Source of the DNA: Acidobacteriota bacterium
GTDB lineage: Bacteria > Acidobacteriota > Vicinamibacteria > Vicinamibacterales > Fen-181
Assembly (NCBI GenBank): GCA_003170135.1
Contig: PMZR01000098.1
Location: 18,406 to 82,405 of the forward strand
DNA length: 64,000 bases
Reading direction: 5' to 3'
The position numbers were made by a program, and so were the translations under genes. Under the pieces are notes generated by a model. The model did not search any database and had not been told where the DNA came from. It saw nothing but the letters and a program-made list of their open reading frames with translations. Within the stretch, counting starts at the first letter, position 1. Every line of letters begins with the position of its first letter. Below, in pieces: positions 29,408-41,149 of the stretch.

Positions 29408-29854
29408 GTGCACACAGACCTAGCGACCCCCGGCCCGACGAAGCCTGTGAATCCCGGACAAGAGCGCCGCAAGAGCGGGCGAAGACTGATGGGCCTGCCC
29501 GGCCGGATTATCTGGCGGGACAGCCGCGGCACCCCTCGCTTCAGCAGCATCGTCACCCGCGACGTGACCGAGCGTGCCGCCTACGTCGAGTGTCTGAGCG
29601 GCCCGCCTATCCCGATGCATCGCCTCGTGTACCTGCAAATCGACCGCACGACGCGCGGGCAGGACTTCCTGCCGGCGTCCCTGCGCCAGGGCAAGGTCCT
29701 CTCGGCGGTCTGCCGCATCGGCCCGGTGTCGAACGTGACGGGACTGCCCGACGGGTACGCGCTGCGATTGCTGGTCGATGCGGCGGGCCATGCGGGCGTC
29801 GGCGCCCCGGATTCGGCCGCCTTTTCAGGTGTCTCGCTCGCCCTGCCCGCTTGA
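29408..29854 (+). CDS. PilZ-like domain protein, atypical motif
   Basis: 148 residues from GTG 29408 (AGGTGA 4 nt upstream); the track uses TTG 29366. ERRKSGRRLMGLPGRIIW contains the R-x-x-x-R of PilZ proteins, followed by beta strands (PRFSSIVTRDVTERAAYVEC), but the second c-di-GMP motif D/N-x-S-x-x-G is DVTERA here. The beta-barrel-like remainder (IPMHRLVYLQI, LRQGKVLSAVCRIGPV, GYALRLLVDA) fits the fold. It may be a PilZ protein that does not bind c-di-GMP. Single gene with its own promoter region. Confidence 0.6.
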   Translation: MHTDLATPGPTKPVNPGQERRKSGRRLMGLPGRIIWRDSRGTPRFSSIVTRDVTERAAYVECLSGPPIPMHRLVYLQIDRTTRGQDFLPASLRQGKVLSAVCRIGPVSNVTGLPDGYALRLLVDAAGHAGVGAPDSAAFSGVSLALPA

Positions 29855-30208
29855 GAACTCGGCGCCCCCCGCTCCCCTCCTCATCGGCGAAATAGTGCTA
29901 AGATAGGCGGTCGCACGGGCACCTCCAGCGCGGCTGCCCCCCCTCTGACTGCGATTGTTGTTCAGCTCAATCCGCCTCAGTTGCCGGGAGTCCGGCGACT
30001 ATTGTGATCCGCGCATCTGCCGCCTCCAAAACACGCGGAAACCGGGGAGATTGGCGGTCAGCACGGAGGTTGCTCCACTGAGCGCGGGGCACGCATTCAG
30101 GTTCCATGCGCGGCCGGCCCTCGCCGACCTCGACGGGCGGTTGCGCGGGAAACGCCGCGCTCCAGCCCGCACCTTTCAGATCAGCTGTCCATCGGAGAAA
30201 GCACTCAT
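29855..30208. other. intergenic region upstream of nifJ
   Basis: 354 bases carrying the nifJ promoter. The track ORF at 29955-30212 is rich in Arg/Pro and looks non-coding. A taagat box near 29898 could be a -10 but has no good -35 partner. No clear operator seen. Confidence 0.35.
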
Positions 30209-33799
<3,591 letters not shown>

Positions 33800-33808
33800 G
33801 AGGACTGC

Positions 33809-34801
33809 ATGGATCTCTCGACGACCTATCTTGGACTTCGCCTGTTCAACCCGTTCATGCCGGGCGCGTCGCCGATGGCCGACGACATGGACTGGGTGAA
33901 ACGGCTGGAGGATGCCGGCTCGGCGGCGATCGTGCTCCGCTCGCTCTTCGAAGAGCAGATCACGCGCGAACAGCAGGGCCTCATCCATCACATGGAAGTG
34001 ACCGGGGAGTCCTCCGCGGAGGCCGTGTCGTACTTCCCGCGGCCCGATGACTTCACCTTCGGCCCGGCCGAGTATCTCGGCCACGTGCGGAAGGTGAAAG
34101 AGGCGGTGAACGTGCCCGTCATCGCCTCCCTGAACGGAACCACGCCCGAAGGCTGGCTGCAGTACGCGCAGCAGATTCAGCAGGCGGGCGCCGACGCGCT
34201 GGAACTCAACGTCTACCTCCTCGCGACGAACCCGGCGGAAACCGGGCTCGTCATCGAGAAGCGCATCCTCGAGGTGGTGCGCCTGGTCAAACAGAACGTC
34301 ACCATCCCGGTGGCGGTCAAGCTGTCGCCCTTCTTCTCCTCGCTCGCGCACTTCGCGCAGCAACTGGATCTGCTGGGCGTCGATGGCCTGGTCCTGTTCA
34401 ACCGGTTCTACCAGCCGGACATCGACATCGAGGCGCTCGAAGTCGCCCCGGTGCTTCACCTGTCCGATTCGATGGAACTGCCGCTGCGCCTGCGGTGGCT
34501 GGCGATCCTGTCAGGACACGTGCGCGCGTCGCTCGCCGTGTCGGGAGGCGTCCACACGTCCGCCGACGTCATCAAGTCGGTGATGGCGGGTGCGCACGGC
34601 GTGCAGATGGTGTCGGCCCTCATCGCGCAGGGGCCGCGCCACGTCCGCACGCTGACGCAGGAACTGACCGAGTGGATGGAAAAGCACGAGTACACGTCGC
34701 TCGTGCAGATGCAGGCGAGCATGAGCCTGCAGCGCTGCCCGGATCCGGCGGCGTTCGAGCGCGCGAACTACATGAAGGTGCTGCAGAGCCTGCGGGTCTG
34801 A
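33809..34801 (+). CDS. dihydroorotate dehydrogenase-like flavoprotein
   Basis: 330 residues with a strong TAGGAGG site. FMN-binding TIM-barrel pattern of the PyrD superfamily: STTYLGLRLFNPFMPGASPM, VPVIASLNGTTPEGW, GADALELNVYL, PVAVKLSPFFSSLAHF, GVDGLVLFNRFYQPDID, SGGVHTSADVIKSVMAGAHG and VQMVSALI. The usual orotate-binding and catalytic residue set is not conserved (e.g. the segment around the barrel-end Asn-rich loops differs), so pyrimidine synthesis is doubtful. Coupled with nifJ, it probably handles electrons or a PFOR-related intermediate; that role is inference. Confidence 0.85.
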   Translation: MDLSTTYLGLRLFNPFMPGASPMADDMDWVKRLEDAGSAAIVLRSLFEEQITREQQGLIHHMEVTGESSAEAVSYFPRPDDFTFGPAEYLGHVRKVKEAVNVPVIASLNGTTPEGWLQYAQQIQQAGADALELNVYLLATNPAETGLVIEKRILEVVRLVKQNVTIPVAVKLSPFFSSLAHFAQQLDLLGVDGLVLFNRFYQPDIDIEALEVAPVLHLSDSMELPLRLRWLAILSGHVRASLAVSGGVHTSADVIKSVMAGAHGVQMVSALIAQGPRHVRTLTQELTEWMEKHEYTSLVQMQASMSLQRCPDPAAFERANYMKVLQSLRV

Positions 34802-34810
34802 CGCAGGAGG

Positions 34811-34840
34811 CTTTAGGCTTTAGGGCTTGTCTGGCTTTGG
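34811..34840. repeat. short heptanucleotide array (CTTTAGG family)
   Basis: ctttagg, ctttagg, gcttgtc, tggcttt. Starts 10 nt after the stop of the dihydroorotate-dehydrogenase-like gene. Confidence 0.65.
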
Positions 34841-34848
34841 GGTTCTTC

Positions 34849-34885
34849 GGGCCCTGGCTGCGAAAGCGGTCAGGGCCCTTCGTTT
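34849..34885 (+). terminator. hairpin after nifJ operon
   Basis: gggccctg and cagggccc form an 8-bp stem around a loop that itself contains gct/agc, followed by ttcgtttg. It lies 48 nt after the last stop of the nifJ pair and is a plausible terminator. Confidence 0.6.
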
Positions 34886-34908
34886 GTACAAGGCCGAGGA
34901 GCCTACGA

Positions 34909-34950
34909 CGTGCTACGTGCTTCGTGCCAGGTGCTACGTGCGCGGTGGCG
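34909..34950. repeat. heptanucleotide array (GTGCTAC family)
   Basis: gtgctac, gtgcttc, gtgccag, gtgctac, gtgcgcg, gtggcgc in perfect 7-nt phase. Its complement family lies 60 nt further on, so the two could pair. Confidence 0.88.
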
Positions 34951-35009
34951 CTGGAACTGACGCGGCGCGCGGCATTCAGGACTTTGCGCAGGGCGGCCGC
35001 ACGTAGCGC

Positions 35010-35076
35010 GGCACTCAGCACGCACCGAGCACCCGGCACGAAGCACCAGCACCCAGCACCAGCACCAAGCACTGCC
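35010..35076. repeat. heptanucleotide array (GCACCCA, complement of GTGCTAC family)
   Basis: Units gcactca, gcacgca, gcacccg, gcacgaa, gcaccca, gcaccaa with several 6-mers. On the minus strand it begins about 20 nt after the stop of the AspT/YidE-type transporter. With 34909-34950 it forms an inverted pair. Confidence 0.85.
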
Positions 35077-35095
35077 CCCAAGGCCGCAAGGCCCG

Positions 35096-36736
35096 TCAGC
35101 GCACCAGCAGCGACAGCAGCACCTGCGCCAGCACGATCTTCGTCACGGTCGCGACCGGGTAGGCGGTCGTGTAGCCGATGCTCGGCAGATCGTCGCCCGT
35201 CTGCTCGAGCGCGAAGCCGAGCACCGCGGGCTGCGTCTGCAGCCCCGCCAGCAGCCCAATCAGCACGCTCATCGGCATGCGCAGCCACTTGTGACCGACG
35301 AAGAGCACGACCAGGGCAACCAGGAACGTCAGGGCCGCGCCGGTCGCGAACACGGTCAGTCCCCCACCCTGCGTGAAGGTGGTCACAAACGAGTAGCCCG
35401 CACGCGTGCCGACGCCGGCGAGAAACATGATGAGGCCCACCTGCCGAAGCGTGAGGTTCGCGTTGTAAGGCAGCGTCCACACCATCGGGCCCGTGCGGCC
35501 GAGCGCGCCGAGCACCAGCGCCACGACCAGCGGTCCGCCGGCGAACCCGAGCGTGAGCACGACGCCGCCGGGCAGCGGGATCGGGACGAGGCCCACCAGC
35601 AGTCCGACCGCGATGCCCAGGCTGAACGTCATCACGTCGATCTCGCTGAGCGCGCGGAACGAGTCGCCGAAGAACCGCCTGACGGCCGTCATCCCGAACG
35701 GCGTGCTCAGCACGCGCACGCGGTCGCCGAGTTCGAGCACCGTATCCGGGTGCGGGAGGAACTCGTGATCCCCGCGCGTGACCCGCGTCACGATGGCACC
35801 GAACCGGCGGACGAGATCGAGATCGCGCAGGCGGCGGCCGGCCACCTGCGGGTCCGACACGAAGATCCGGCGGAAATCCACCTCGCGCCGATCGAGGTCG
35901 ATCGCCTCGAAGTGCTCGCCCAGGTGCTGAATGACGTTCTCGACATCCTCCGCCCGGCCGACGATGCTCAGGCGGTCGTCGAGGTCGATGACCGTGTCGG
36001 CCGTGACCACCTGTTCGTGTCCCACGTGGTCGATGCGCCCGAAGACCACCTCCCAGTGGTGTTTGCGGAACAACTCGCCGATGGCGCGGCCCGAGTGGGC
36101 GGGATCGGTAATCCGCACGGTCCGGCTCACCAGGTGCCCTTTCGCCTCGCGCAGCTCGCGGGATTGCTGCGACTCCGCGGCGTAGTCCACCTTCCACAAC
36201 CGCTGCAGCACCGCGATCGCCAGGATCACGCCGAGCACGCCCATCGGGTAGGCGATCGAATAACCGACCACCGGGTCGGTCAGCATCGGATCGTGTGCAC
36301 CGCCGGGCGCCCAGCGCTTCAGGAAATCGATCTCGCCGGCCAGCGCGGGCGTGTTCGTGAGGCTGCCGGCGAACATCCCCGCGGCGAGCGCGGGCTTCAG
36401 GTGCAGCACCCGGGCGGCCGCGAACACGAGCCCGGCGGCCATGGTGAGCACCGCGACGACCAGCCCGTTGTCGCGCAGCCCCTTGCGGCGAAACGACGCA
36501 AAGAAGCCGGGACCGCTGGCAAGGCCGACGGTATAGACGAAGATCGCCAGGCCGAGCAGGTAGACGACTTCGGGCAGCTTCAGGTCGGGATGTAACGCGC
36601 CGATCGCGAGGCCGGCAAAGAGGACGCCGGCGATGCCCAGGCTCGTGCCCCACACCTTGATGCGGCCGAGGGGATACCCGATCGCCGCGACCACGAACAG
36701 GAGAAGCAGCGGGTTCTGCAGGAGAAGTTGGATCAT
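35096..36736 (-). CDS. AspT/YidE-type (AAE family) transporter with RCK domains
   Basis: 546 residues from ATG 36734-36736. Two halves of about five TM helices (NPLLLLFVVAAIGYPLGRIKVWG ... ; VMTFSLGIAVGLLVGLVPI ...) each with the AspT duplication pattern (GLASGPGFF, GMFAGSLTNTPAL; YNANLTLRQVGLIMFLAGVG, GLQTQPAVLGFAL), flanking two TrkA-C/RCK_C cytoplasmic domains (VRITDPAHSGRAIGELFR; FVSDPQVAGRRLRDLDL). Relatives exchange aspartate and alanine or carry other carboxylates; the substrate here is unknown. It overlaps lgt by 4 nt (ATGA), so the two are coupled. Confidence 0.88.
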   Translation of the reverse strand: MIQLLLQNPLLLLFVVAAIGYPLGRIKVWGTSLGIAGVLFAGLAIGALHPDLKLPEVVYLLGLAIFVYTVGLASGPGFFASFRRKGLRDNGLVVAVLTMAAGLVFAAARVLHLKPALAAGMFAGSLTNTPALAGEIDFLKRWAPGGAHDPMLTDPVVGYSIAYPMGVLGVILAIAVLQRLWKVDYAAESQQSRELREAKGHLVSRTVRITDPAHSGRAIGELFRKHHWEVVFGRIDHVGHEQVVTADTVIDLDDRLSIVGRAEDVENVIQHLGEHFEAIDLDRREVDFRRIFVSDPQVAGRRLRDLDLVRRFGAIVTRVTRGDHEFLPHPDTVLELGDRVRVLSTPFGMTAVRRFFGDSFRALSEIDVMTFSLGIAVGLLVGLVPIPLPGGVVLTLGFAGGPLVVALVLGALGRTGPMVWTLPYNANLTLRQVGLIMFLAGVGTRAGYSFVTTFTQGGGLTVFATGAALTFLVALVVLFVGHKWLRMPMSVLIGLLAGLQTQPAVLGFALEQTGDDLPSIGYTTAYPVATVTKIVLAQVLLSLLVR

Positions 36737-37482
36737 GGTGTGCGGGCCGGGCGAACGGCAAGACGCGCGACGAGGAGGACGGCCACGCCGACGGCCATCC
36801 CGCCCAGCGCGAACCACTGCGCCACCGTCAGGCCCAGCGCGACGCGGATGTTCACGCGGACGAACTCGATGAGGAAGCGTGTCAGGCTGACGAGCAGCAG
36901 GTATCGTCCGAAGACATCCGCATCGCGGACGCCCTGGCGTCGCCACCGCACCAGCAGCCACGTGAAGACGAAGAGCGCGAGCGCCTCGTAGATTTGCGTC
37001 GGATGGACACGGTCGAGCGTGGGCGGGAGACCCTCGGGAAACGCGATGCCCCAGGGCAGGTTTGTCGGGCGTCCATAGTCGTCGCCGACCAGCAGACACC
37101 CGATGCGGCCGACCGCCTGGCCGAGCGTGATGGCCGGCGCCGCCGCAGCCAGCACCGGCATCACCGGCAACCGCTTCCACCGGACGACGACCAGGCCCGC
37201 GACGACGCCGCCGACCAGGCCACCGAACCAGCTCATGCCGCCGCGGCTCAGCAGGGTGTCGCCCAGGCCCTCGCCCAGATGCTCGAGGACGTACAGCAGC
37301 TTGGCGCCGACCAGTCCGCCCAGGACACCGACCAGTGCGGCATCGACGCCTGCAGAGGCATCCAGGTGACTCCGCAGGAGCTCGCGCCTGAGCAGCAGCA
37401 CGCCCAACCCGGCGCCGATGGCCACCATCAGGCCGAAACTCGTAACCTCGTACGAGCCGATGCGGAAGAGGACGGGGTACAT
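36733..37482 (-). CDS. lgt: prolipoprotein diacylglyceryl transferase
   Basis: Transfers diacylglycerol from phosphatidylglycerol to the lipobox cysteine of prolipoproteins, in the inner membrane. 249 residues with the family marks FGLMVAIGAGLGVLLL, SRGGMSWFGGLVGG, QAVGRIGCLLVGDDYGRPTN (catalytic Arg region) and RVHPTQIYEAL. Seven TM segments are expected. The start codon directly abuts a heptanucleotide array that would form its leader. Confidence 0.93.
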   Translation of the reverse strand: MYPVLFRIGSYEVTSFGLMVAIGAGLGVLLLRRELLRSHLDASAGVDAALVGVLGGLVGAKLLYVLEHLGEGLGDTLLSRGGMSWFGGLVGGVVAGLVVVRWKRLPVMPVLAAAAPAITLGQAVGRIGCLLVGDDYGRPTNLPWGIAFPEGLPPTLDRVHPTQIYEALALFVFTWLLVRWRRQGVRDADVFGRYLLLVSLTRFLIEFVRVNIRVALGLTVAQWFALGGMAVGVAVLLVARLAVRPARTP

Positions 37483-37556
37483 GTGGCTGGTGCTGGTGCT
37501 ATGTGCTGGTGCTGGTGCTATGTGCTCGTGCTAGGTGCCTGGTGCTAGGTGCCGGT
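37483..37556. repeat. heptanucleotide array (GTGCTAG family) between anti-sigma gene and lgt
   Basis: Ten or so 6-7-mers (gtgctat, gtgctag, gtgcctg, gtgctg). It runs from the lgt start codon into the end of the anti-sigma gene; the TAG stop of that gene (cta, 37545-37547) is part of a gtgctag unit. Confidence 0.88.
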
Positions 37557-37814
37557 GCGGCGCGATGACTCCGCCATCAGTTCGGCGATGCGCGCGCGGG
37601 CCCTGGCGCGTACGTCGGCGGGCAGCCGCCGCTTCCCCGCCTGCTGGCACAGCACGACGGTGCGCCGCAGGCTGTCGGCGAATTCCTCGCAGCACGGGCA
37701 CCGGCGCAGGTGCGTCACGATCGATCGGCGCTCTCGCGCGTCCATCTCGCCGTCGATGTAGCGCGACAGCTCCTCGAGCAGCTCACGGCAATGCGCACCG
37801 TCATGGCGCGTCAT
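37545..37814 (-). CDS. anti-sigma factor, soluble zf-HC2 type
   Basis: 89 residues. HCRELLEELSRYIDGEMDARER, then H-x3-C-x2-C (THLRRCPCCEEFADSLRRTV) gives a zinc-binding anti-sigma domain. There is no membrane segment, so this is a cytoplasmic anti-sigma factor, possibly redox-sensing through its cysteines. It overlaps the sigma gene by 4 nt (ATGA). Its last residues and stop lie at the edge of a heptanucleotide array. Confidence 0.85.
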   Translation of the reverse strand: MTRHDGAHCRELLEELSRYIDGEMDARERRSIVTHLRRCPCCEEFADSLRRTVVLCQQAGKRRLPADVRARARARIAELMAESSRRTGT

Positions 37815-38440
37815 GACGTGTCCAACTCCTGGCGCAGGAACAACCGCGCGCGATGCAGCCGCGTCTTCACGTTCGCCTCCGAAAGCCCGGTGACCTTCGC
37901 CACCTCTCGCGTCGACAACCCTTCCATCTCGCGCAGAAAGACCACCAGCCGGTACGGCGCCGGCAGCGCCGCGAACGCCGACCGCAGGCGCCGGCGAAGG
38001 GCTGTGTTGATCGCGTGCTCGTCCGGCCGCCGGCCGGGATCGACGGCGTCGATCGGCCGGCGTTGCCCGTTCATCGTGGGCACGATCTCATCGAGCGACA
38101 GCACGTGCGCCGGTTCGTGCACGCGCCGCCGCCGGCCGATGAGACACGCGTTCTTGACCGTGCGGTAGAGCCACGTCCGGAACGCCTCGGGTTCGCGGAT
38201 GCGCGCGGCGTAGCGGTACGTCTTGAGCAGCGCCTCCTGCATCGCGTCTTCCGCGTCCTGCGCGTGGCCGCAGACGAGGTGGCTGAAGCGATAGGCCACT
38301 TCCTGCGTGCGCATGAGCAGTCGTTCCATCGCCTGGGCGTCGCCGCCCTGCGCCGCGCGCAGCAGCGACGCGTAATCGCCGTCCTCGCGGGCGGCGCGCG
38401 CCTCGATCACAGAAGGATTCGTCTGCGTTGATTTGGTCAC
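37811..38440 (-). CDS. ECF-type RNA polymerase sigma factor
   Basis: 209 residues. Region 2: AYRFSHLVCGHAQDAEDAMQEALLKTYRYA with FRTWLYRTVKNACLIGRR; region 4: AFAALPAPYRLVVFLREMEG and LSTREVAKVTGLSEANVKTRLHRARLFLRQ. It precedes its anti-sigma partner and is divergent from the TolC-RND efflux operon; control of that operon would be worth testing but cannot be read from sequence. Confidence 0.92.
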   Translation of the reverse strand: MTKSTQTNPSVIEARAAREDGDYASLLRAAQGGDAQAMERLLMRTQEVAYRFSHLVCGHAQDAEDAMQEALLKTYRYAARIREPEAFRTWLYRTVKNACLIGRRRRVHEPAHVLSLDEIVPTMNGQRRPIDAVDPGRRPDEHAINTALRRRLRSAFAALPAPYRLVVFLREMEGLSTREVAKVTGLSEANVKTRLHRARLFLRQELDTS

Positions 38441-38564
38441 AGCAGTACTTGCGCGCGGTTCAGGTGCAGGCGGCTCGCACGTCGCGGCAGCCCGGCTGTC
38501 GCCGGCTCATTGATTGTAGCCCGTGTCACCTTCCCACTCCCGCTGAATCTATCTCCACGACTCC

Positions 38565-39899
38565 ATGAAGGCCATATTCCTGTTCCCCACGCTCCTGCTG
38601 GCGTTTGCGCTCCCGTCGTTCGGGCAGGACCATCTGTCGCTCGCCGACGCCGTCGGCCGCGCCCTGTCGCAGAACCCGGCCATTCGCTCGGCCCAGGCCG
38701 AGGTCGGCGAGGCAGCCGAGCGCGTGACAGAGGCGCGGTCCGGCTACCTGCCGCGTGTCGATCTGGTCGAAGCCGCCCAGCGCGGCAACCAGCCGGTGTT
38801 CGCGTTCAGTTCGCTGCTGTCGGCGCGGCGCTTCGCGCCGTCGGATTTCGCGATCGACGCGCTCAACCGTCCCGACGCCATCACGAGCTACCACACCGCG
38901 TTGTCGTTCGAGCAGCCGATCTTCGACGGCCTGCGCGCGCGTACGGCCGTTCGCGCGGCCCGCATCGGACAAACGCTGGCCGAGACGCAGCAGGTCCAGA
39001 CCCGTGAAGATCTGGCGTTGAACGCCACGCGTGCGTACGGTCAGGTGCTGCTGGCCGGCGCGGCGATACGCGCCGCCGGCGCCGCGGTGCAGGCCGCGGA
39101 AGACGACGTCACGCGCGCCGAGCAGCGTCGAGACGCGGGCCTGGCGAGCGAGGCGGACGTGCTCGCCCTGCAGGTCCATCTCGCGCAGATGCGCGAACGT
39201 CTCATCACGGCCACGAGCGATGACACCATCGCGCGCGCCGAGCTCAATCAGTCGATCGGTGAACCGCTCGACCGCCAGTTCGTCCTCGACGACGTGCCGG
39301 CCGTTCCGGCACCGGCCGAGGCGGTGGCCGACCTGGAGCGGGAAGCGATGCGCGCGCGGCCCGAGGTGCGAACCGCGTCGCTGCAGGAGGACCTCGCCCG
39401 CGAGACGCGCCGCGGCGCCCGCGCGGCGTTCCTCCCCCAGGTGTCGTTCCAGGGAGTCGTCGAACTGAACGGCGTGGGTGGCGCATTCACGAGCCGCGCC
39501 TCCGCGTGGACGTTCGGCGCGCAGGCGCGCTGGAGCCTGTTCTCCGGACTCGCGGACGTTTCACGGCTGCGCGAAACCGGCCTCGCCTCTGCTCGCGCGG
39601 CGGCCGACCGGGAGCGGGCCGAGATTGCCGTGCGTCTCGACGTCCGCACGGCGTCCGCCCGCGTGCTGTCGGCTGTGGCGCGCGGACAAGTCGGACAGGC
39701 GGTTGTCGCCCAGGCGCAGGAAAGCCAGCGAATCATCCGCGACCGTTACGAAGCCGGCATGGCGTCGGTGAACGACGTGCTCCGCGCGGCCAATGCCGTG
39801 CTCGACGCCGAGTCGCAGCGGATCGGGGCGCTGGTTGACGTGCTGGTCAGCCACGCGATGCTCGACCGGGCGCTCGGCCGTGTACCCGGCGCGAAGTAA
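38565..39899 (+). CDS. TolC-family outer membrane channel (RND operon)
   Basis: 444 residues with a signal peptide (MKAIFLFPTLLLAFALPSFGQ). OEP repeats: LSLADAVGRALSQNPAIRSAQAEVGEAAERVTEARSGYLPRV shortened, and ...RPEVRTASLQEDLARETRRGARAAFLPQVSFQG; long coiled-coil helices and IIRDRYEAGMASVNDVLRAANAVLDAE near the end. First gene of the efflux operon, 5 nt before the adaptor. Confidence 0.92.
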   Translation: MKAIFLFPTLLLAFALPSFGQDHLSLADAVGRALSQNPAIRSAQAEVGEAAERVTEARSGYLPRVDLVEAAQRGNQPVFAFSSLLSARRFAPSDFAIDALNRPDAITSYHTALSFEQPIFDGLRARTAVRAARIGQTLAETQQVQTREDLALNATRAYGQVLLAGAAIRAAGAAVQAAEDDVTRAEQRRDAGLASEADVLALQVHLAQMRERLITATSDDTIARAELNQSIGEPLDRQFVLDDVPAVPAPAEAVADLEREAMRARPEVRTASLQEDLARETRRGARAAFLPQVSFQGVVELNGVGGAFTSRASAWTFGAQARWSLFSGLADVSRLRETGLASARAAADRERAEIAVRLDVRTASARVLSAVARGQVGQAVVAQAQESQRIIRDRYEAGMASVNDVLRAANAVLDAESQRIGALVDVLVSHAMLDRALGRVPGAK

Positions 39900-39904
39900 A
39901 ACCC

Positions 39905-41149
39905 ATGAACAATCGGTACGGATTCCTTGCCGGCGCCGTCCTTTGCGCCACCGCGCTGGCCGTTGCGGCCTGCGCGCCCTCCTCGCACGATCACGCCGGG
40001 CTGGAGACGTCCCGGCCGCTGGACGTGCGTGTGTCCCGCGCCGCGGTCCAAAACGCCGTGGACTCAATTGAGATCGGCGGTGACGTGCGCGCCCGGGACA
40101 CGGCGACGATGGTGAGCCGCATCATGGCGGAAGTGCGGGAGGTTTGCGTGAAAGCCGGGGACCGCGTTCGCGCAGGACAGACGCTGGTGCTGCTCGACGC
40201 CCGCGACCTGGTGGCCGCCCGCACCCGCACGCAGGCGGGCGTCACGGCCGCCCGGGATACGGCCAGCCTCGCCGCGGCGGAACGCCAGGCGGCTGACGCG
40301 TCGCTCGCGCTCGCCTCGGCGACCTACGCGCGCGTCGCGGAACTGCGCGCCAAGAACTCGGCGACGCCGCACGAGCTCGACGAAGCGACGGCCGGCTTGC
40401 ACGCGGCCGAGGCGCGCGTGAAAGCGGCCGATGCGCAGATCGCGCAGGCGGGGGCCGGCATCGACGTGGCACAGGCAGCCGCCCAGGGCGCAGCGGTCGG
40501 GGCCTCGTATGCCACCATCACCGCGCCGTTCGACGGCGTCGTCACGCAGAAGCTGGTCGAACCCGGCAACATGGCATCGCCGGGCGCTGCGCTGCTGACC
40601 ATCGAAGACACGCGTGCGTTCCGCCTGGAGATTCGTATCGACGAATCCCGCGCCGCCCTCGTAAAAGTCGGCGCAACGGTCGACGTGGCCTTCGACACGA
40701 CCGACGGCCCGGGCGAGGCCGACGCGCAGGCGCGGCAGCCGGCGAGAGACTGGCAGGCCGGTCGCGTCGCGGAGATCTCGCGAGGCGTCGATCCCAGCGT
40801 CCACGCCTTTCTCGCCAAGATCGATCTGCCCGCCGTGCCCGACCTGCGATCCGGGATGTTCGGCCGCGCCAGGTTCGCCGGCGCGGCCCGGCGCATCCTC
40901 GCGATGCCCGCCGGCAGCATCGTGCGGAGCGGCCAGTTGACCTCGATCTTCGTCGTCGATCGCTCCAACACCGCGCGGCTGCGACTGGTCACCCTCGGCG
41001 AGACCCTCGACGGCCAGGTCGAAGTGCGGGCGGGCCTCGATCCCGGCGAGACCGTGATCGTCGACCCGCCGTTCGGCCTGCTCGACGGGATGCCCGTCCG
41101 GCCGATCGGGACGCCATCTGACGCCGGATCCCGCAAGGTGGGCGCATGA
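39905..41149 (+). CDS. RND efflux membrane fusion lipoprotein
   Basis: 414 residues. N-terminus [18 protein letters not shown] carries a lipobox (V-A-A-C), so it should be a lipoprotein processed by Lgt. Adaptor features: [29 protein letters not shown] (lipoyl half), an Ala-rich coiled-coil hairpin (about 95-175), [21 protein letters not shown], and the barrel/MPD ([38 protein letters not shown]). It overlaps the permease gene by 4 nt (ATGA). Confidence 0.92.
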   Translation: MNNRYGFLAGAVLCATALAVAACAPSSHDHAGLETSRPLDVRVSRAAVQNAVDSIEIGGDVRARDTATMVSRIMAEVREVCVKAGDRVRAGQTLVLLDARDLVAARTRTQAGVTAARDTASLAAAERQAADASLALASATYARVAELRAKNSATPHELDEATAGLHAAEARVKAADAQIAQAGAGIDVAQAAAQGAAVGASYATITAPFDGVVTQKLVEPGNMASPGAALLTIEDTRAFRLEIRIDESRAALVKVGATVDVAFDTTDGPGEADAQARQPARDWQAGRVAEISRGVDPSVHAFLAKIDLPAVPDLRSGMFGRARFAGAARRILAMPAGSIVRSGQLTSIFVVDRSNTARLRLVTLGETLDGQVEVRAGLDPGETVIVDPPFGLLDGMPVRPIGTPSDAGSRKVGA

